Counted from the stretch's first letter, positions 17,660 through 27,932 are shown. The stretch: 64,000 bases of DNA from Sporosarcina sp. 6E9 (GCF_017921835.1 NZ_JAGEMN010000001.1:1171874-1235873), one strand, 5' to 3'. Program-made: numbers and translations. Notes: a model not told the origin generated them from the sequence alone.

Positions 17660-18856
17660 TTATTCTTTCCAATTTTCTCGCACAAAATTATCGATTCGAC
17701 GGATTGCTTCTTCTATTAAATCGATTGAAGTTGCGTACGATAAGCGAATTGTCTGTGGTGAACCGAATCCAGAACCTGGAATGACCGCTACATTTGCTTC
17801 AGTCAATAGCGCTTTCGCAAAGTCGTCTACATTTGCATAACCTGTTTTCTCTAGTGCTTCTGTCACTTCCGGCAGTAAATAGAATGCGCCGTCCGGTTTG
17901 ATAACTTCAAAGCCCGGGATTGCGGCTAGTTGAGGATATACTTTGTTTAGACGTGATTCGAACGCTTTACGCATTTCTTCCACAGTGTTCTGCGGACCAT
18001 TGTATGCCTCGATTGCTGCATATTGTGAAGTTGTTGTCGGATTTGATGTCGAGTGGCTCGCAAGATTAGTCATCGCCGTCACTACCTCTTCATCCCCCGC
18101 GACATAGCCAATTCTCCAACCTGTCATTGAATGCGATTTGGAAACACCATTGATAACCAGTGTCCGTTTTTTTGCGTCCTCAGATAGTTGAGCGATAGAG
18201 ATATGTTTTTCGTTGCCATAGACAAGTTTTTCATAAATCTCATCGGATATAATCCAGATATCTTTTTCCTCACAGACTGCTGCAATTTCACGTAATTCAG
18301 CTTCAGTATAAATCATGCCAGTCGGGTTTCCGGGTGAATTAATGATGAGTGCTTTTGTCTTATCAGTTATTGCATTTTTTATTTGTTCAGCAGTTACTTT
18401 AAATTGTGCAGCCGAATCCGCTTCAATATGTACTGGTACACCGCCCGCAAGTTTGACTTGCTCAGGATAACTTACCCAGTAAGGTGTCGGGATGATGACT
18501 TCATCATTTGGATCAAGTATTACTTGAAATAGCGTATATAGAACATGTTTGGCGCCAATCCCAATCATTACTTCATTTCGCGTATATGTCAGTTGTTGAT
18601 CTTTATTTAATTTATTGATAACAGCATCTTTTAATTCGACCAATCCACCAGAAGGTGTATATTTTGTTTTTCCTTCTTTCATCGAGCTAATTGCGGCTTC
18701 TAATATGTTGTCAGGCGTGTTGAAATCTGGTTCTCCTGCCCCAAGACCAATTATATCGATGCCGGAATCTTTCATCTGCTTAGCTTTTGCTGTTATCGCC
18801 AGCGTTGTTGATGGTGTAAGTGTATTCACTCTGGAAGCTAATCTTTTTGTCAACAA
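17660..18856 (-). CDS. aspB: Aspartate aminotransferase, class I
   Basis: A 398-residue PLP-dependent aminotransferase. The PLP lysine lies in [15 protein letters not shown], with NSPGNPTG and the C-terminal arginine region IRLSYATS. It interconverts aspartate/2-oxoglutarate and oxaloacetate/glutamate. A related prephenate activity exists in some family members but cannot be judged here. It sits between ypmB and asnS as in B. subtilis. Confidence 0.94.
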   Translation of the reverse strand: MLTKRLASRVNTLTPSTTLAITAKAKQMKDSGIDIIGLGAGEPDFNTPDNILEAAISSMKEGKTKYTPSGGLVELKDAVINKLNKDQQLTYTRNEVMIGIGAKHVLYTLFQVILDPNDEVIIPTPYWVSYPEQVKLAGGVPVHIEADSAAQFKVTAEQIKNAITDKTKALIINSPGNPTGMIYTEAELREIAAVCEEKDIWIISDEIYEKLVYGNEKHISIAQLSEDAKKRTLVINGVSKSHSMTGWRIGYVAGDEEVVTAMTNLASHSTSNPTTTSQYAAIEAYNGPQNTVEEMRKAFESRLNKVYPQLAAIPGFEVIKPDGAFYLLPEVTEALEKTGYANVDDFAKALLTEANVAVIPGSGFGSPQTIRLSYATSIDLIEEAIRRIDNFVRENWKE

Positions 18857-18866
18857 TATCTCTCCC

Positions 18867-19346
18867 TTATAAGTTTAAAATTCTTTTCCACCACTGCCCA
18901 CTTCCAAAAAACACATAAACATAGTTCAGTTTTCCATTTTCTCCGATGAATGCAACTTCCCAAACGGGTTCTTCTTCTTCAATCCCAAGCGTTACATGGA
19001 GAACTTTGTCAATGGTCAGTTCTTCCGCAACGGTTTGTATCGCTTCTTTAGCCGTGATTCCGTCGCCGACTTTCAGGCTTTTATAACCATCTTCAACAGA
19101 ATCCTCTACAAAAACCACAATTTCATCACCTTTTTCATCGACACCGAAAACGGTCATGAATGATTGGGTGCCATTATACGGTTGTACGGAATTGACGGAT
19201 ACTAATTGTCCCGATTCAATCGCTGCTTTTGCGGCGGCTTCTGTCGACACTGTCAATGGCTTGTTTGCATTATAAAATACTGTGATGACAATGACAGTTG
19301 TCAATGTAATAAGAAAGACGGTTATAAATTTAATCCAATTAAGCAT
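18867..19346 (-). CDS. ypmB: YpmB-like membrane-anchored protein (DUF5590)
   Basis: A 159-residue protein with one N-terminal transmembrane segment (about residues 5-25) and an extracytoplasmic domain resembling PepSY-like folds (DUF5590). No enzymatic motif is seen. Position between dinG and aspB matches YpmB. The small ypmA gene found between dinG and ypmB in B. subtilis is absent; only 38 bases separate the two. The function is unknown. Confidence 0.82.
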   Translation of the reverse strand: MLNWIKFITVFLITLTTVIVITVFYNANKPLTVSTEAAAKAAIESGQLVSVNSVQPYNGTQSFMTVFGVDEKGDEIVVFVEDSVEDGYKSLKVGDGITAKEAIQTVAEELTIDKVLHVTLGIEEEEPVWEVAFIGENGKLNYVYVFFGSGQWWKRILNL

Positions 19347-19384
19347 ATTCTTTCACGTCCTGTAAATCGTAGAAACGATTTTTT

Positions 19385-22168
19385 TCATACAAATCCATTA
19401 TAGCAATTTTCGAGTTCGTTAACCATTACTTGAAGCGGCACTTTTTTTATTGGCACGTCTGGAAGTGATGATAAAAATTGCTTTCCGTAAGATTTTGTAT
19501 CAATGCGCCTATCCAAAATTATAAAGAAACCTTTATCCGTTGATGAACGGATCAATCGTCCAAAACCTTGCCGCAATCTCATGACAGCTTCCGGGAGCGC
19601 ATAATAGGCGAAAGGGTTTAGTCCTTGATCAGATAAAACAGACGCTCTAGCTTTAAATAAGGGGTTCTCAGGCGATGTAAATGGCAGTCGAACAACAATT
19701 ACGGCCGAAAGTGCGTCACCCGGAACATCGACTCCTTCCCAAAAGCTGCTCGTACCAAATAATACTGAGCGTTGATATTGATTGAATGATTTTAACAATT
19801 TCATGCGACTGCCTGGTGTAATTCCCTGTGCAAACAGCGCGTAGTCTTCTAATTGTTCACTTTCTGTAATCAGGTCATATGTCTTTCTTAACATATCCTG
19901 TGAAGTGAAGAGTACGAACAACCTGCCACCAGTAGCCATAACCGTACGAATCACAGCATCCGTTACGGCTTCAATGTAATCCGTTTGCGATACCCGTTGA
20001 ATTTCAGGCATATCTTCTACAATGTAAACTTCTGCGCCATCATAAAAATCGGCTGGTGCTTCGAAAGTTTTCAAAGGAACTTCATCAGATATCCCAAGTT
20101 TCTGTGGAATATAGCGATTGTAATTCGGAATTGACATCGTACCAGAGGTCCATACGACTCCCGTTTTATCGTCATTAAGCTGTTGGATTAATTTACGGAT
20201 TGGAATCGAGCTTTCTAAAGGGCTTTTAACAATCACTAGACTTCCCGGTACACTCCGTAAATCCTTTTCCATCCAAACCGTAAAATTTTGAAGGTCTTCA
20301 TCTAAGAAGATTTCAACCCATTCTCCCGCTTTAATTTTTATCTCCCTTATCCAATAAGTCCATTCAGACAAGTAAGCAAGTTCACTCCGGGACATATTGT
20401 TTTGGTGTTTAGCTAAACGGGCAATAAAAGCTTCTGCATGATCAATGTAATTCGATATTGTTATAGCCACTTTATTAAAATGTTTGTTCATGGACTTCAT
20501 GCCAGTTAACGGGTAAACTTTTCGATTACCTTGTTGTTTCCGAATTGCATTTGGTTCATAATTCGATAATACGGCTGTTGCATAATCAAATGCTTCTACA
20601 AATCGAGTAAATGAATTTAATAAACCATCTTTCATACTACGATTCGCGAATTCAAATCGATCGTTGATTGAAAATAGCCCATGTAATAACTGACCTTCAG
20701 CTTCTGAACCAACTTGGCCCATGATATATTTCCAATTCGTATAGGAAAAAACAATTTCATTATGCCTAAGCGCTATTTGTCCCATTTGATGTGCTTCGTC
20801 AACGATTAGCCCACTAAGCGAATTAAAAATTCGCTTGGAGCGATTACTATCGGCCAGTAGCATCGAGTGATTTGTAATAATGAAGTTTGAACTTGAACAT
20901 TCCGAGACAAGTCTCAGGTGAAAATCAGCTTGATATTCATCCGGTGCCATTCGCTCGGAGCGTTTGCGAATACGATCAACAAATAATTGACCACCGCCAG
21001 AAACATTTAGATCCTCCAAATCACCTGTCCTTGTTTCCGTGAGCCATACGAGGATTTGCATGATTGTAAAAGTTTCATCATAAGATTGCTCCGAAATCGT
21101 CAGTAGTTCTTCGAATTTCCCCAATGAAATATACTGTTCTCTACCTTTTAAGACTGTTGCCTTTAGTTTTGCGCCAAATATTAAATCAAGCTTTTTCAGT
21201 TCTTCGTCAACAATTTTGTCCGCTAAGTAATTCGTATATGTACTAATGACAACTGGCTTTCCCGTTTCCATGGATTGAATTGCTGCCGGTATTAAATAAG
21301 CGATGGTTTTCCCAATGCCCGTTGGCACTTCTGTTGCTATTTCAGATTGCTCACTTAACGTTTCCTGCACAGCATCCATAAACCTAAACTGTGACTCTCT
21401 CCGCTCGAATTTTGGGAAGGACTTTGTTAGTAGTTCAGTTTTCTGGTTGTCATCAACAGGATAGTCAAAATGGCTGATTTCAACTTTGTTTTTGCTCTCG
21501 ATATTTCGATAAGGAATACCGCGAAACACCGAATATTCTGCAGAAAGTTTTTTGTCCCTAGTTTCTTTTAATGCATCATAAAAAAGAGCAGCCAAATCGG
21601 TTTTTAAGCGAAATGATTTCTTATGCAATAATTCAATTGTGGCAGAAGGCAAAGTTTGAAGTTTTCTTTGACAAGCAAGTAAAAGCTCACTTGTAGCCTC
21701 AGCGTCATCATCGGCTCGGTGTGCGGCGGGTAAGGAAATATTCAGGTCTTCCGCAATATCCTGCAATCTGTAGCTAGCGGATGATGGAAAAATTATCTTG
21801 GATAATTCGACTGTATCAATTTTTCTTCCAGACCATTCAGCAAGTCCGCAACGTTTGAATTCATTTTGCAAGAATGATAAGTCGAAATCAGTATTATGTG
21901 CAACAAAAATAGAATCCTCAAGAAGATTTCGAACTTCCTCAGCAATTTCTTCAAAATACGGGGCATTTTCAACATCTTCATCTGCAATATTTGTAAGCTG
22001 TCGGATAAATGGGGGAATTTTTTGACCAGGATTTACAAACCGGACAAACTTTTCGGCAATTTCACCATTTCTAATAAATACAATCGCAATTTGAATGATT
22101 CGATCCCCTTTGGGTGACGAGTGGCCGGTTGTTTCCAAATCAACAACTGCAAACGTTTTTGTTTTCAT
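19385..22168 (-). CDS. dinG: DinG: DnaQ-like 3'-5' exonuclease fused to an XPD-type helicase domain
   Basis: A 927-residue fusion. Residues about 1-165 form a DnaQ-type exonuclease with motifs VDLETTG, HNTDFDLSFL and HRADDDAEA (complete DEDD/H set). Residues about 240-927 form an XPD-like helicase with Walker A PTGIGKTIAY, DEAH box and RLRQGFGRLIR. No four-cysteine cluster is visible, unlike ypvA. In Firmicutes such DinG proteins act as exonucleases whose helicase part regulates digestion. Preceded by its own extended -10 promoter and followed by ypmB. Confidence 0.94.
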   Translation of the reverse strand: MKTKTFAVVDLETTGHSSPKGDRIIQIAIVFIRNGEIAEKFVRFVNPGQKIPPFIRQLTNIADEDVENAPYFEEIAEEVRNLLEDSIFVAHNTDFDLSFLQNEFKRCGLAEWSGRKIDTVELSKIIFPSSASYRLQDIAEDLNISLPAAHRADDDAEATSELLLACQRKLQTLPSATIELLHKKSFRLKTDLAALFYDALKETRDKKLSAEYSVFRGIPYRNIESKNKVEISHFDYPVDDNQKTELLTKSFPKFERRESQFRFMDAVQETLSEQSEIATEVPTGIGKTIAYLIPAAIQSMETGKPVVISTYTNYLADKIVDEELKKLDLIFGAKLKATVLKGREQYISLGKFEELLTISEQSYDETFTIMQILVWLTETRTGDLEDLNVSGGGQLFVDRIRKRSERMAPDEYQADFHLRLVSECSSSNFIITNHSMLLADSNRSKRIFNSLSGLIVDEAHQMGQIALRHNEIVFSYTNWKYIMGQVGSEAEGQLLHGLFSINDRFEFANRSMKDGLLNSFTRFVEAFDYATAVLSNYEPNAIRKQQGNRKVYPLTGMKSMNKHFNKVAITISNYIDHAEAFIARLAKHQNNMSRSELAYLSEWTYWIREIKIKAGEWVEIFLDEDLQNFTVWMEKDLRSVPGSLVIVKSPLESSIPIRKLIQQLNDDKTGVVWTSGTMSIPNYNRYIPQKLGISDEVPLKTFEAPADFYDGAEVYIVEDMPEIQRVSQTDYIEAVTDAVIRTVMATGGRLFVLFTSQDMLRKTYDLITESEQLEDYALFAQGITPGSRMKLLKSFNQYQRSVLFGTSSFWEGVDVPGDALSAVIVVRLPFTSPENPLFKARASVLSDQGLNPFAYYALPEAVMRLRQGFGRLIRSSTDKGFFIILDRRIDTKSYGKQFLSSLPDVPIKKVPLQVMVNELENCYNGFV

Positions 22169-22205
22169 AAAATCATCAACTTCCTGTTAATCAATGCTAC
22201 ATGAG

Positions 22206-22214
22206 ATTATACCA
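22206..22214 (-). promoter_or_regulatory. Extended -10 promoter of dinG
   Basis: Minus strand TGGTATAAT with a perfect -10 at 22206-22211. A convincing -35 is absent. It follows the panD terminator, so dinG-ypmB-aspB can be started independently of panBCD. Confidence 0.6.
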
Positions 22215-22282
22215 TATTCTGCGTGATAACAGCGATTACCAGACCAAAATTATGTAAAAATAAATTTGAACCATAGCAATTG

Positions 22283-22324
22283 AGGAAAAAATAAAAAGTA
22301 TAGGAGTGGATTCCCCCTATACTT
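22283..22324 (-). terminator. Terminator of panBCD
   Basis: Minus strand arms AAGTATAGG (22316-22324) and CCTATACTT (22296-22304) enclose an 11-base loop and are followed by TTTATTTTTT. Begins just past the panD stop. Confidence 0.85.
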
Positions 22325-22330
22325 CCTACT

Positions 22331-22711
22331 TTATAAAGTCATGCTAGGTTCTTCTTTTATGATTTCCTTAACTTTATTACGCTTATCCATCAGCAATACT
22401 GTCGGTATATGTTCTTTTGCTTCTTCATTAGACACGTATGCATAAGACAAAATAATGACGATATCGCCCTTTTGTACGAGTCTGGCTGCGGCACCGTTTA
22501 CACAAATAACGCCACTTCCCGCCTCGCCCGCAATAATATATGTTTCAAAGCGCGCGCCATTGTTGTTGTTAACGACATGTACTTTTTCATTTGGCAACAT
22601 ATCAGCAGCATCGAGTAATTCACTATCAATTGTAATGCTACCGACGTAGTCAAGATTCGCTTCCGTGACAGTCGCTCTGTGTAATTTGCTATTCATCATC
22701 ATTCGAAACAT
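22331..22711 (-). CDS. panD: Aspartate 1-decarboxylase
   Basis: A 126-residue pyruvoyl enzyme that makes beta-alanine for pantothenate. With the ATG at 22711 the self-cleavage pair falls exactly at Gly24-Ser25 (DYVGSIT), as in known PanD, which supports this start over the GTG three codons upstream. [11 protein letters not shown] and [11 protein letters not shown] are family blocks. It overlaps the end of panC by 23 bases; AAAGGG serves as ribosome site inside panC. Confidence 0.96.
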   Translation of the reverse strand: MFRMMMNSKLHRATVTEANLDYVGSITIDSELLDAADMLPNEKVHVVNNNNGARFETYIIAGEAGSGVICVNGAAARLVQKGDIVIILSYAYVSNEEAKEHIPTVLLMDKRNKVKEIIKEEPSMTL

Positions 22712-23564
22712 ATTCTTCACCCTTTGTTGACATAATTATATTATCTATCAACCTTGTTTTTTCAAATTTCACGGCACAGGCAATAATGGCTTCTTCAGCT
22801 TCAGGCGTATAAGGTAAAAGCGAGGGGTAAGCTAATAAAGAAACATAGTCTATTTGAGCTGAACTATTGTTCGTAATCTGCTCCGCAACTTCTTTCTCTA
22901 CTTTTCTTACCGAAACACCTTGATCGAATAACACTTTCCCGTTTTCCAATGCTTGGTGAATGACTGGTGCGACTAAACGTTCTTCCCCCGACAGATTCAC
23001 ATTGCGAGAACTTTTAGCCAAGCCATCTTTTTCACGAACTGTGGGCACTCGTTTGATTTTCGTTCTCAAATTAAAGTCGCGCACAAATGTTTCAATAATA
23101 GCCAATTGCTGTGCGTCCTTCATACCAAAATAAGAACTGTCGGGATCGACGATATTAAATAATTTCAAAACTACTTTTAAAACACCGTCGAAATGTCCTG
23201 GCCGCTTAGCTCCGCAAAGCGACGTAGCTTGTGAACCTGGTAAAATCTGTATCCCACCGTCGTGCGGATACATTTCATCTCGATTCGGCATAAATAATAT
23301 ATCGACGCCCGCCTCAGATGCAAGCTTTGAATCATACGCTTCGTCCCGTGGATAGGCTTCAAAATCTTCACCTGGTCCAAATTGAGCGGGATTGACAAAT
23401 ATACTCATGACGACAATATCATTTTCTTTTCTAGCCTGTTCTACAAGACTAAGATGTCCCGCGTGAAGAAATCCCATTGTCGGCACAAACCCTACTGTTT
23501 GATGGTTTCTCTTATTTCGATCTATTAATTCTTGTAATTCACTAATTAGTCTTATCGTTTTCAT
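22689..23564 (-). CDS. panC: Pantothenate synthetase
   Basis: A 291-residue ATP-dependent ligase that joins pantoate and beta-alanine. The nucleotide-binding [10 protein letters not shown], the KRPGHFDGV block and the C-terminal lysine/serine motif AKSSRNVNL are intact. It lies between panB (3-base gap) and panD (23-base overlap), so the three pantothenate genes are one operon under the leader at 24444-24611. Confidence 0.96.
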   Translation of the reverse strand: MKTIRLISELQELIDRNKRNHQTVGFVPTMGFLHAGHLSLVEQARKENDIVVMSIFVNPAQFGPGEDFEAYPRDEAYDSKLASEAGVDILFMPNRDEMYPHDGGIQILPGSQATSLCGAKRPGHFDGVLKVVLKLFNIVDPDSSYFGMKDAQQLAIIETFVRDFNLRTKIKRVPTVREKDGLAKSSRNVNLSGEERLVAPVIHQALENGKVLFDQGVSVRKVEKEVAEQITNNSSAQIDYVSLLAYPSLLPYTPEAEEAIIACAVKFEKTRLIDNIIMSTKGEEYVSNDDE

Positions 23565-23567
23565 CGT

Positions 23568-24410
23568 TTACTCACCTTGATTACTTCCGTATAGCGCACT
23601 CAACTCTTCTTCTTTCATCGTAAAACGGTGGCGATCTGCTGGAAATGACCCTTCCTTAACAGCCTCAACATAATCTTTCAGACCATCCCTGATGACAGTG
23701 CCCGAGTCAGCAAACTTTTCTACGAATTTAGGGATATGATGACTGCCGTACTGAATGGTGTCATGGAAGACGAGTACTTGACCGTCCGTCTCTGCGCCAG
23801 CTCCGATACCAATTACAGGAATTGAGATAGCTGCGGAGACTTCTTTGGCCAATTGATATGGAATACATTCAAGCACAAGCATAAACGCTCCTGCTTCTTC
23901 ACAAGCCCGCGCATCGTTAATTAACTGTTCTGCTGCCTCAGCAGTTTTAGCTTGGACTCTGTATCCGCCAACAACTCCTGCATGTTGTGGAAGTAAGCCT
24001 AAATGTGCAACGACTGGAATCCCAGTATTCGTTAGAAGATCAATGACATTAATGACTTCTCCTGCGCCTTCAAGCTTAAGCGCATTCGCTCCAGTCTCTT
24101 GAAATATTCGGATTGCTTCTTGCAGCGTTCTATCATAAGAACCTTGATACGACCCAAATGGCATATCAACTGCGATGAACGTATCCCGGGCACCGCGCCT
24201 GGTTGCTTTTCCGTGGTGAATCATGTCGTCAACTGTTACGGCAACTGTTGAATCATAACCAAGAACAACCATTCCCAGTGAATCGCCTACTAGAATGATA
24301 TCCACCCCGGCTTCTTCTGCTAATTTTCCCGATGGATAATCGTATGCGGTAAGCATGGCGATTTTCTCGTTCTCTCTTTTCATTTTAATAAAATCTGATG
24401 TCGTTTTCAT
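23568..24410 (-). CDS. panB: Ketopantoate hydroxymethyltransferase
   Basis: A 280-residue TIM-barrel enzyme that transfers a hydroxymethyl group from methylenetetrahydrofolate to ketoisovalerate. Family blocks [14 protein letters not shown] (metal and substrate binding), MPFGSYQ and LEGAGEV are present. The strong Shine-Dalgarno GGAGAGGAG precedes the ATG. First gene of panBCD, right after an intrinsic-terminator leader. Confidence 0.96.
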   Translation of the reverse strand: MKTTSDFIKMKRENEKIAMLTAYDYPSGKLAEEAGVDIILVGDSLGMVVLGYDSTVAVTVDDMIHHGKATRRGARDTFIAVDMPFGSYQGSYDRTLQEAIRIFQETGANALKLEGAGEVINVIDLLTNTGIPVVAHLGLLPQHAGVVGGYRVQAKTAEAAEQLINDARACEEAGAFMLVLECIPYQLAKEVSAAISIPVIGIGAGAETDGQVLVFHDTIQYGSHHIPKFVEKFADSGTVIRDGLKDYVEAVKEGSFPADRHRFTMKEEELSALYGSNQGE

Positions 24411-24443
24411 TTTCTTTTCTCCTCTCCTGGAAGAAAACCAAAA

Positions 24444-24611
24444 ATAAAAACCCTTCTATCCAAAAATGGACAGAAGGGTTGTGTAATCATCGGTTGATGG
24501 TTTCCTCCGTCCCTGTCTTTGTAAAGATCAAGGCAGAACATTTTTAAATCCACTAAGTTTATCATAACGAATGTAATTGCAAGGTGCAGTTCAAAAATGA
24601 TACCGCCCATC
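24444..24611 (-). promoter_or_regulatory. Attenuator-type 5' leader of panBCD (candidate pan motif RNA)
   Basis: Between the promoter and panB lies a roughly 200-base untranslated leader. It contains an intrinsic terminator: 14-bp stem (24449-24462 with 24467-24480, one G-U) followed on the minus strand by TTTTTATTTTT. Upstream, GGACGGAGG (24504-24512) can pair over nine positions with CTTCTGTCC in the 5' terminator arm (24468-24476), giving a possible antiterminator. A conserved pan motif RNA is known upstream of panB operons in Firmicutes; I assign this leader to that class from context, not from a structural match. Confidence 0.6.
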
Positions 24612-24617
24612 GAAACT

Positions 24618-24646
24618 ACTATACCAAATAGAAATTGTTATGTACA
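24618..24646 (-). promoter_or_regulatory. Promoter of panBCD
   Basis: Minus strand -35 TGTACA (24641-24646), 17-bp spacer ending in TGG, -10 TATAGT (24618-24623). Located just past the birA stop codon; start predicted near 24611. Confidence 0.65.
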
Positions 24647-24653
24647 CATATTA

Positions 24654-25634
24654 TTATTGAAAGTGAATATCCGCAGAGAATATTCCACGAATAGAACCGT
24701 CTTCTAACTTCAGATTTAACATGCCGTCTTCGGTAATCCCCATGGCAATGCCTTCAATCGTTTCATTGAACATCACAGCGCGAATCCGCTTTCCAACGGT
24801 GTTTGAATACCCTTCCCATAACAGCTTTATTGGGCTAAATCCATGCGCTACATAGAGATTCGTATAATGCTCAAGTAATTCTAGCGTCTTTGCAATGAGT
24901 ATGGCACGATTAATCGTTTTCCCTCCAACGATTTTCAGTGAGGTAGCAATCGATTTCAACTCTTCCGGAAAATCTTCTTCATTTTGATTTACATTAATTC
25001 CAATACCTAGAATAATTGCTTTGACACGATCCGGATCCGCTTGCAACTCTGTTAAAATTCCGGTTACTTTTTTACCATCAATCAATATATCGTTCGGCCA
25101 TTTAATAGAAGGATTAACACCAGCAACTTCCTCGATTGCACGGGTTACCGCAACTGCCGCCACCAATGTCATTTGAGGCGCCTGTTGCGGAGTAAGTGCG
25201 GGGCGAGTGATGACGCTCATCCAAATCCCTTTGCCGTCCGCCGAATCCCATGGTCTCGACATCCTTCCTTTACCCGCTGTTTGTTCTTCGGATATTACGA
25301 CTGTTCCATTCGGAGCTCCGTTTTGAGCTTCCTCATGCGCTATGAATTGGGTTGAAAGACATGATTCCTTATAGTCAATCCGCTGACCGAAAACAGTACT
25401 TTTCAAGTGTTTCTTAACATTCGCTTCATTTACCCGATCCGGAACGGCAATTAAATAATAACCTTTTTTTCGAATGGATCCAATTTCATAACCATCTTTT
25501 TCAAGGTCTTTGACGTATTTCCATATTGCAGTTCTCGATAGCCCGAATTCATCTGCAATTTCTTGTCCAGACACCGGTTGACCGTTCGCTTCAAAAAGTC
25601 TTTTCAATAACTCATTTTTCATATTTGAAGTCAT
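24654..25634 (-). CDS. birA: Biotin-protein ligase and biotin operon repressor
   Basis: A 326-residue group II biotin ligase. An N-terminal winged helix (about residues 8-60, SGQEIADEFGLSRTAIWKYV) is followed by the ligase domain with the biotinyl-AMP loop GKGRMSRPW and the KWPNDI block, then an SH3-like C-terminus. It biotinylates acetyl-CoA and pyruvate carboxylases and, with the DNA-binding domain intact, can repress biotin genes. Its start overlaps the end of cca by 23 bases. Last gene of the ypjD-dapB-bshA-cca-birA operon. Confidence 0.95.
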   Translation of the reverse strand: MTSNMKNELLKRLFEANGQPVSGQEIADEFGLSRTAIWKYVKDLEKDGYEIGSIRKKGYYLIAVPDRVNEANVKKHLKSTVFGQRIDYKESCLSTQFIAHEEAQNGAPNGTVVISEEQTAGKGRMSRPWDSADGKGIWMSVITRPALTPQQAPQMTLVAAVAVTRAIEEVAGVNPSIKWPNDILIDGKKVTGILTELQADPDRVKAIILGIGINVNQNEEDFPEELKSIATSLKIVGGKTINRAILIAKTLELLEHYTNLYVAHGFSPIKLLWEGYSNTVGKRIRAVMFNETIEGIAMGITEDGMLNLKLEDGSIRGIFSADIHFQ

Positions 25635-26802
25635 TCATAAACCAGTCCTTTATATCAATCAGTGTATTTTCACATTTTCTGTGCAATACGGCCTGTTCTA
25701 TTTTTCCAATCCACTTGCCTGTCCATGGTCCACCGGTCAAACCTGTCCATTCTATTAAGTCCCTGCCATTTACGACAAGGTCTTGTTTCGATTGGATGGG
25801 CAACGAATTTTTATTGTCCTCAATTTCCAAATCAGTGCGTGTCATAGAATCAGTAGCGCTTACACCATAAAACTTCTCCGCACATTTCAGCTCTGGTAAA
25901 CCATAAACGTAATAATCATTCAATGTGTAGTCACTTATAAATCGCTTTGAATAAATTTCGTGCACAGTTTTTATGAAATTTCGTTCTTCATTCGATAATT
26001 TAAAATGATTGGCTAATTTAGCAGGCGTTGATCCGGCTATCGTGGCAAAAAAAGCCCAACCTTCGAGCGCGTTACGAAATGGAAGCACACGTTTTAATTC
26101 TTCCGTTTTATTTGTAGAAAGTGAAAGTTCCTTTCCCAACTGGGAAGAAAATAAGGTGTTCAATCCTTTCAATGGATTTACGCCTGTGAAAAGTTTATCT
26201 AGTTCTATTTTGACTCGTTCTATCGAAACATATTTAATTTGATGCGCATTATCATGGATTGCTTGCAAGGTGCCCGCCTCAATATCAAAATCGAGTACAG
26301 ACGAGAATCTGACAGCTCGCAACATACGGAGAGCGTCTTCATGAAAACGCTCAGTTGGATTTCCTACTGCGCGAATTATTCGCTCTTTCAAATCTTTTTC
26401 ACCTTCAAACAAGTCAATAATTTGTCCGCACTTTGTCATTGCAAGTGCGTTGATTGTAAAATCTCTACGCAATAAATCTTCGCGCAAAGTTTTAACAAAA
26501 TGGACATTGTCTGGCCGGCGATGATCCGTGTATGTTCCTTCTGTTCTAAAGGTCGTAACTTCGATTGCTTCTTGCTCAATAATAACAAGCACCGTGCCAT
26601 GCGCTATTCCAACATCGATTGTATTATTGAATACCGCTTTCACTTCATCAGGTTCCGCAGAAGTTGCGATATCTATGTCCTTTGCAGTTTTACCTAAGAG
26701 ATGATCGCGAACAGCGCCTCCGACGAATACCGCTTCATGGCCAGCTATTTCAAGTCGGCGAATCACTTCATAACTCGCACTGCTACCAAAGATATTGCTC
26801 AT
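25612..26802 (-). CDS. cca: CCA-adding enzyme (tRNA nucleotidyltransferase)
   Basis: A 396-residue class II nucleotidyltransferase. Motif A has GGAVRDHLLG and catalytic DID (KDIDIATSA); motif B is RRDFTINALAM; motif C/D region FHEDALRMLRAVRF. It adds or repairs the 3' CCA of tRNAs. It overlaps bshA by four bases (ATGA) and birA by 23, typical of this operon. Confidence 0.95.
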   Translation of the reverse strand: MSNIFGSSASYEVIRRLEIAGHEAVFVGGAVRDHLLGKTAKDIDIATSAEPDEVKAVFNNTIDVGIAHGTVLVIIEQEAIEVTTFRTEGTYTDHRRPDNVHFVKTLREDLLRRDFTINALAMTKCGQIIDLFEGEKDLKERIIRAVGNPTERFHEDALRMLRAVRFSSVLDFDIEAGTLQAIHDNAHQIKYVSIERVKIELDKLFTGVNPLKGLNTLFSSQLGKELSLSTNKTEELKRVLPFRNALEGWAFFATIAGSTPAKLANHFKLSNEERNFIKTVHEIYSKRFISDYTLNDYYVYGLPELKCAEKFYGVSATDSMTRTDLEIEDNKNSLPIQSKQDLVVNGRDLIEWTGLTGGPWTGKWIGKIEQAVLHRKCENTLIDIKDWFMNDFKYEK

Positions 26803-27932
26803 TTCGTTCCCGCCACTTCATAATAAAGTTCTTCATATTGGTCGACAATCCCCGACGAATGGAATTTTTCTTTTGCTGTTCTGAAACCATTACGTTTAAA
26901 CGTTGCATATAGTTCTTTATCTTCTAGCAGCAATAATCCTTTTTCAACAGCGGCATCGATATTTCCATAGGGAACAATAAAACCGTTTACCCCATCTTCA
27001 ATAACTTCCGGTATCCCACCGACATTTGTAGCAATTGATGGAACCCCGCAAGCAAGCGCCTCAAGTAAAACAAGTCCGAACGCTTCTTTACGGGATAAAT
27101 GGAACATAACATCACTGATTGCAAGTAGTTCAGACATATCATTTCGTTTTCCTGTGAATATAACTTTGTTTTGAAGATTTAAATCCTCAACAAGTCTGAT
27201 GATGTTTTCTTGCTCGGGTCCTTCTCCAACAAGTAATAGTTTTGCCTCTATCGATTTGGTTATTTCATGAAAACTTTTCACTATGTCTGGAATGTTTTTC
27301 ACGTCACGAAAGTTTGAAATATGAATAATCACCTTTTCATCTTCCAGAATACCAAGTTCTGATTTCAACAACCCAGCATCTTGCGGTACATAAGTTTCTT
27401 CGTCGATAAAATTATAAATGACACGAATATCTTTATCTGGATTGATAAGATTAATTGTATCTTGCTTAAGGGATTCTGAAACGGCAGTAGCGATTGTCGA
27501 TTTATTAATACCATATCGGACAGTATTTCGAAGGGCAGGATCATAACCGAGGATCGTGACATCTGTACCGTGTAAGGTAGTAATAACACCAATGTCTGAA
27601 CCGGCCATATCTTTTCCAAGAGCTGCTGAGACCGCGTGTGGCATTGCATAATGGACATGAAGCAAGTCCAATTCTTCTGATTCGATTACTTGCGCGATGC
27701 GATTTGCAAGCGCGATATCGTAAGGTGGGTATTTAAAAACAGAATACCCTTCGATTGTGACTTCATGAAAATTCATCTTTGGATGTGCATTAAGAAATCG
27801 AAAAGGCATACTTGATGTAATAAAATGCATCTCATGACCTTTATTTGCCATCATTATTCCAAGTTCGGTTGCAACGACACCGGATCCACCTAAAGAAGGG
27901 TAGCAAATGACGCCAACTTTTAATTTTTTCAT
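26799..27932 (-). CDS. bshA: Bacillithiol glycosyltransferase BshA
   Basis: A 377-residue GT4 glycosyltransferase that joins UDP-GlcNAc and L-malate in the first step of bacillithiol synthesis. GGSGVVATELG near the N-terminus and the C-terminal E-X7-E block KEAFGLVLLEALACG are intact. In B. subtilis bshB1 and mgsA lie between dapB and bshA; here 24 bases separate bshA from dapB, so the deacetylase gene must be elsewhere. Confidence 0.93.
   Translation of the reverse strand: MKKLKVGVICYPSLGGSGVVATELGIMMANKGHEMHFITSSMPFRFLNAHPKMNFHEVTIEGYSVFKYPPYDIALANRIAQVIESEELDLLHVHYAMPHAVSAALGKDMAGSDIGVITTLHGTDVTILGYDPALRNTVRYGINKSTIATAVSESLKQDTINLINPDKDIRVIYNFIDEETYVPQDAGLLKSELGILEDEKVIIHISNFRDVKNIPDIVKSFHEITKSIEAKLLLVGEGPEQENIIRLVEDLNLQNKVIFTGKRNDMSELLAISDVMFHLSRKEAFGLVLLEALACGVPSIATNVGGIPEVIEDGVNGFIVPYGNIDAAVEKGLLLLEDKELYATFKRNGFRTAKEKFHSSGIVDQYEELYYEVAGTK

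Noticed and set aside
24407-24610. A 67-codon minus-strand frame before panB
   Set aside because: It spans the terminator and leader of panBCD, with no Shine-Dalgarno or family resemblance.
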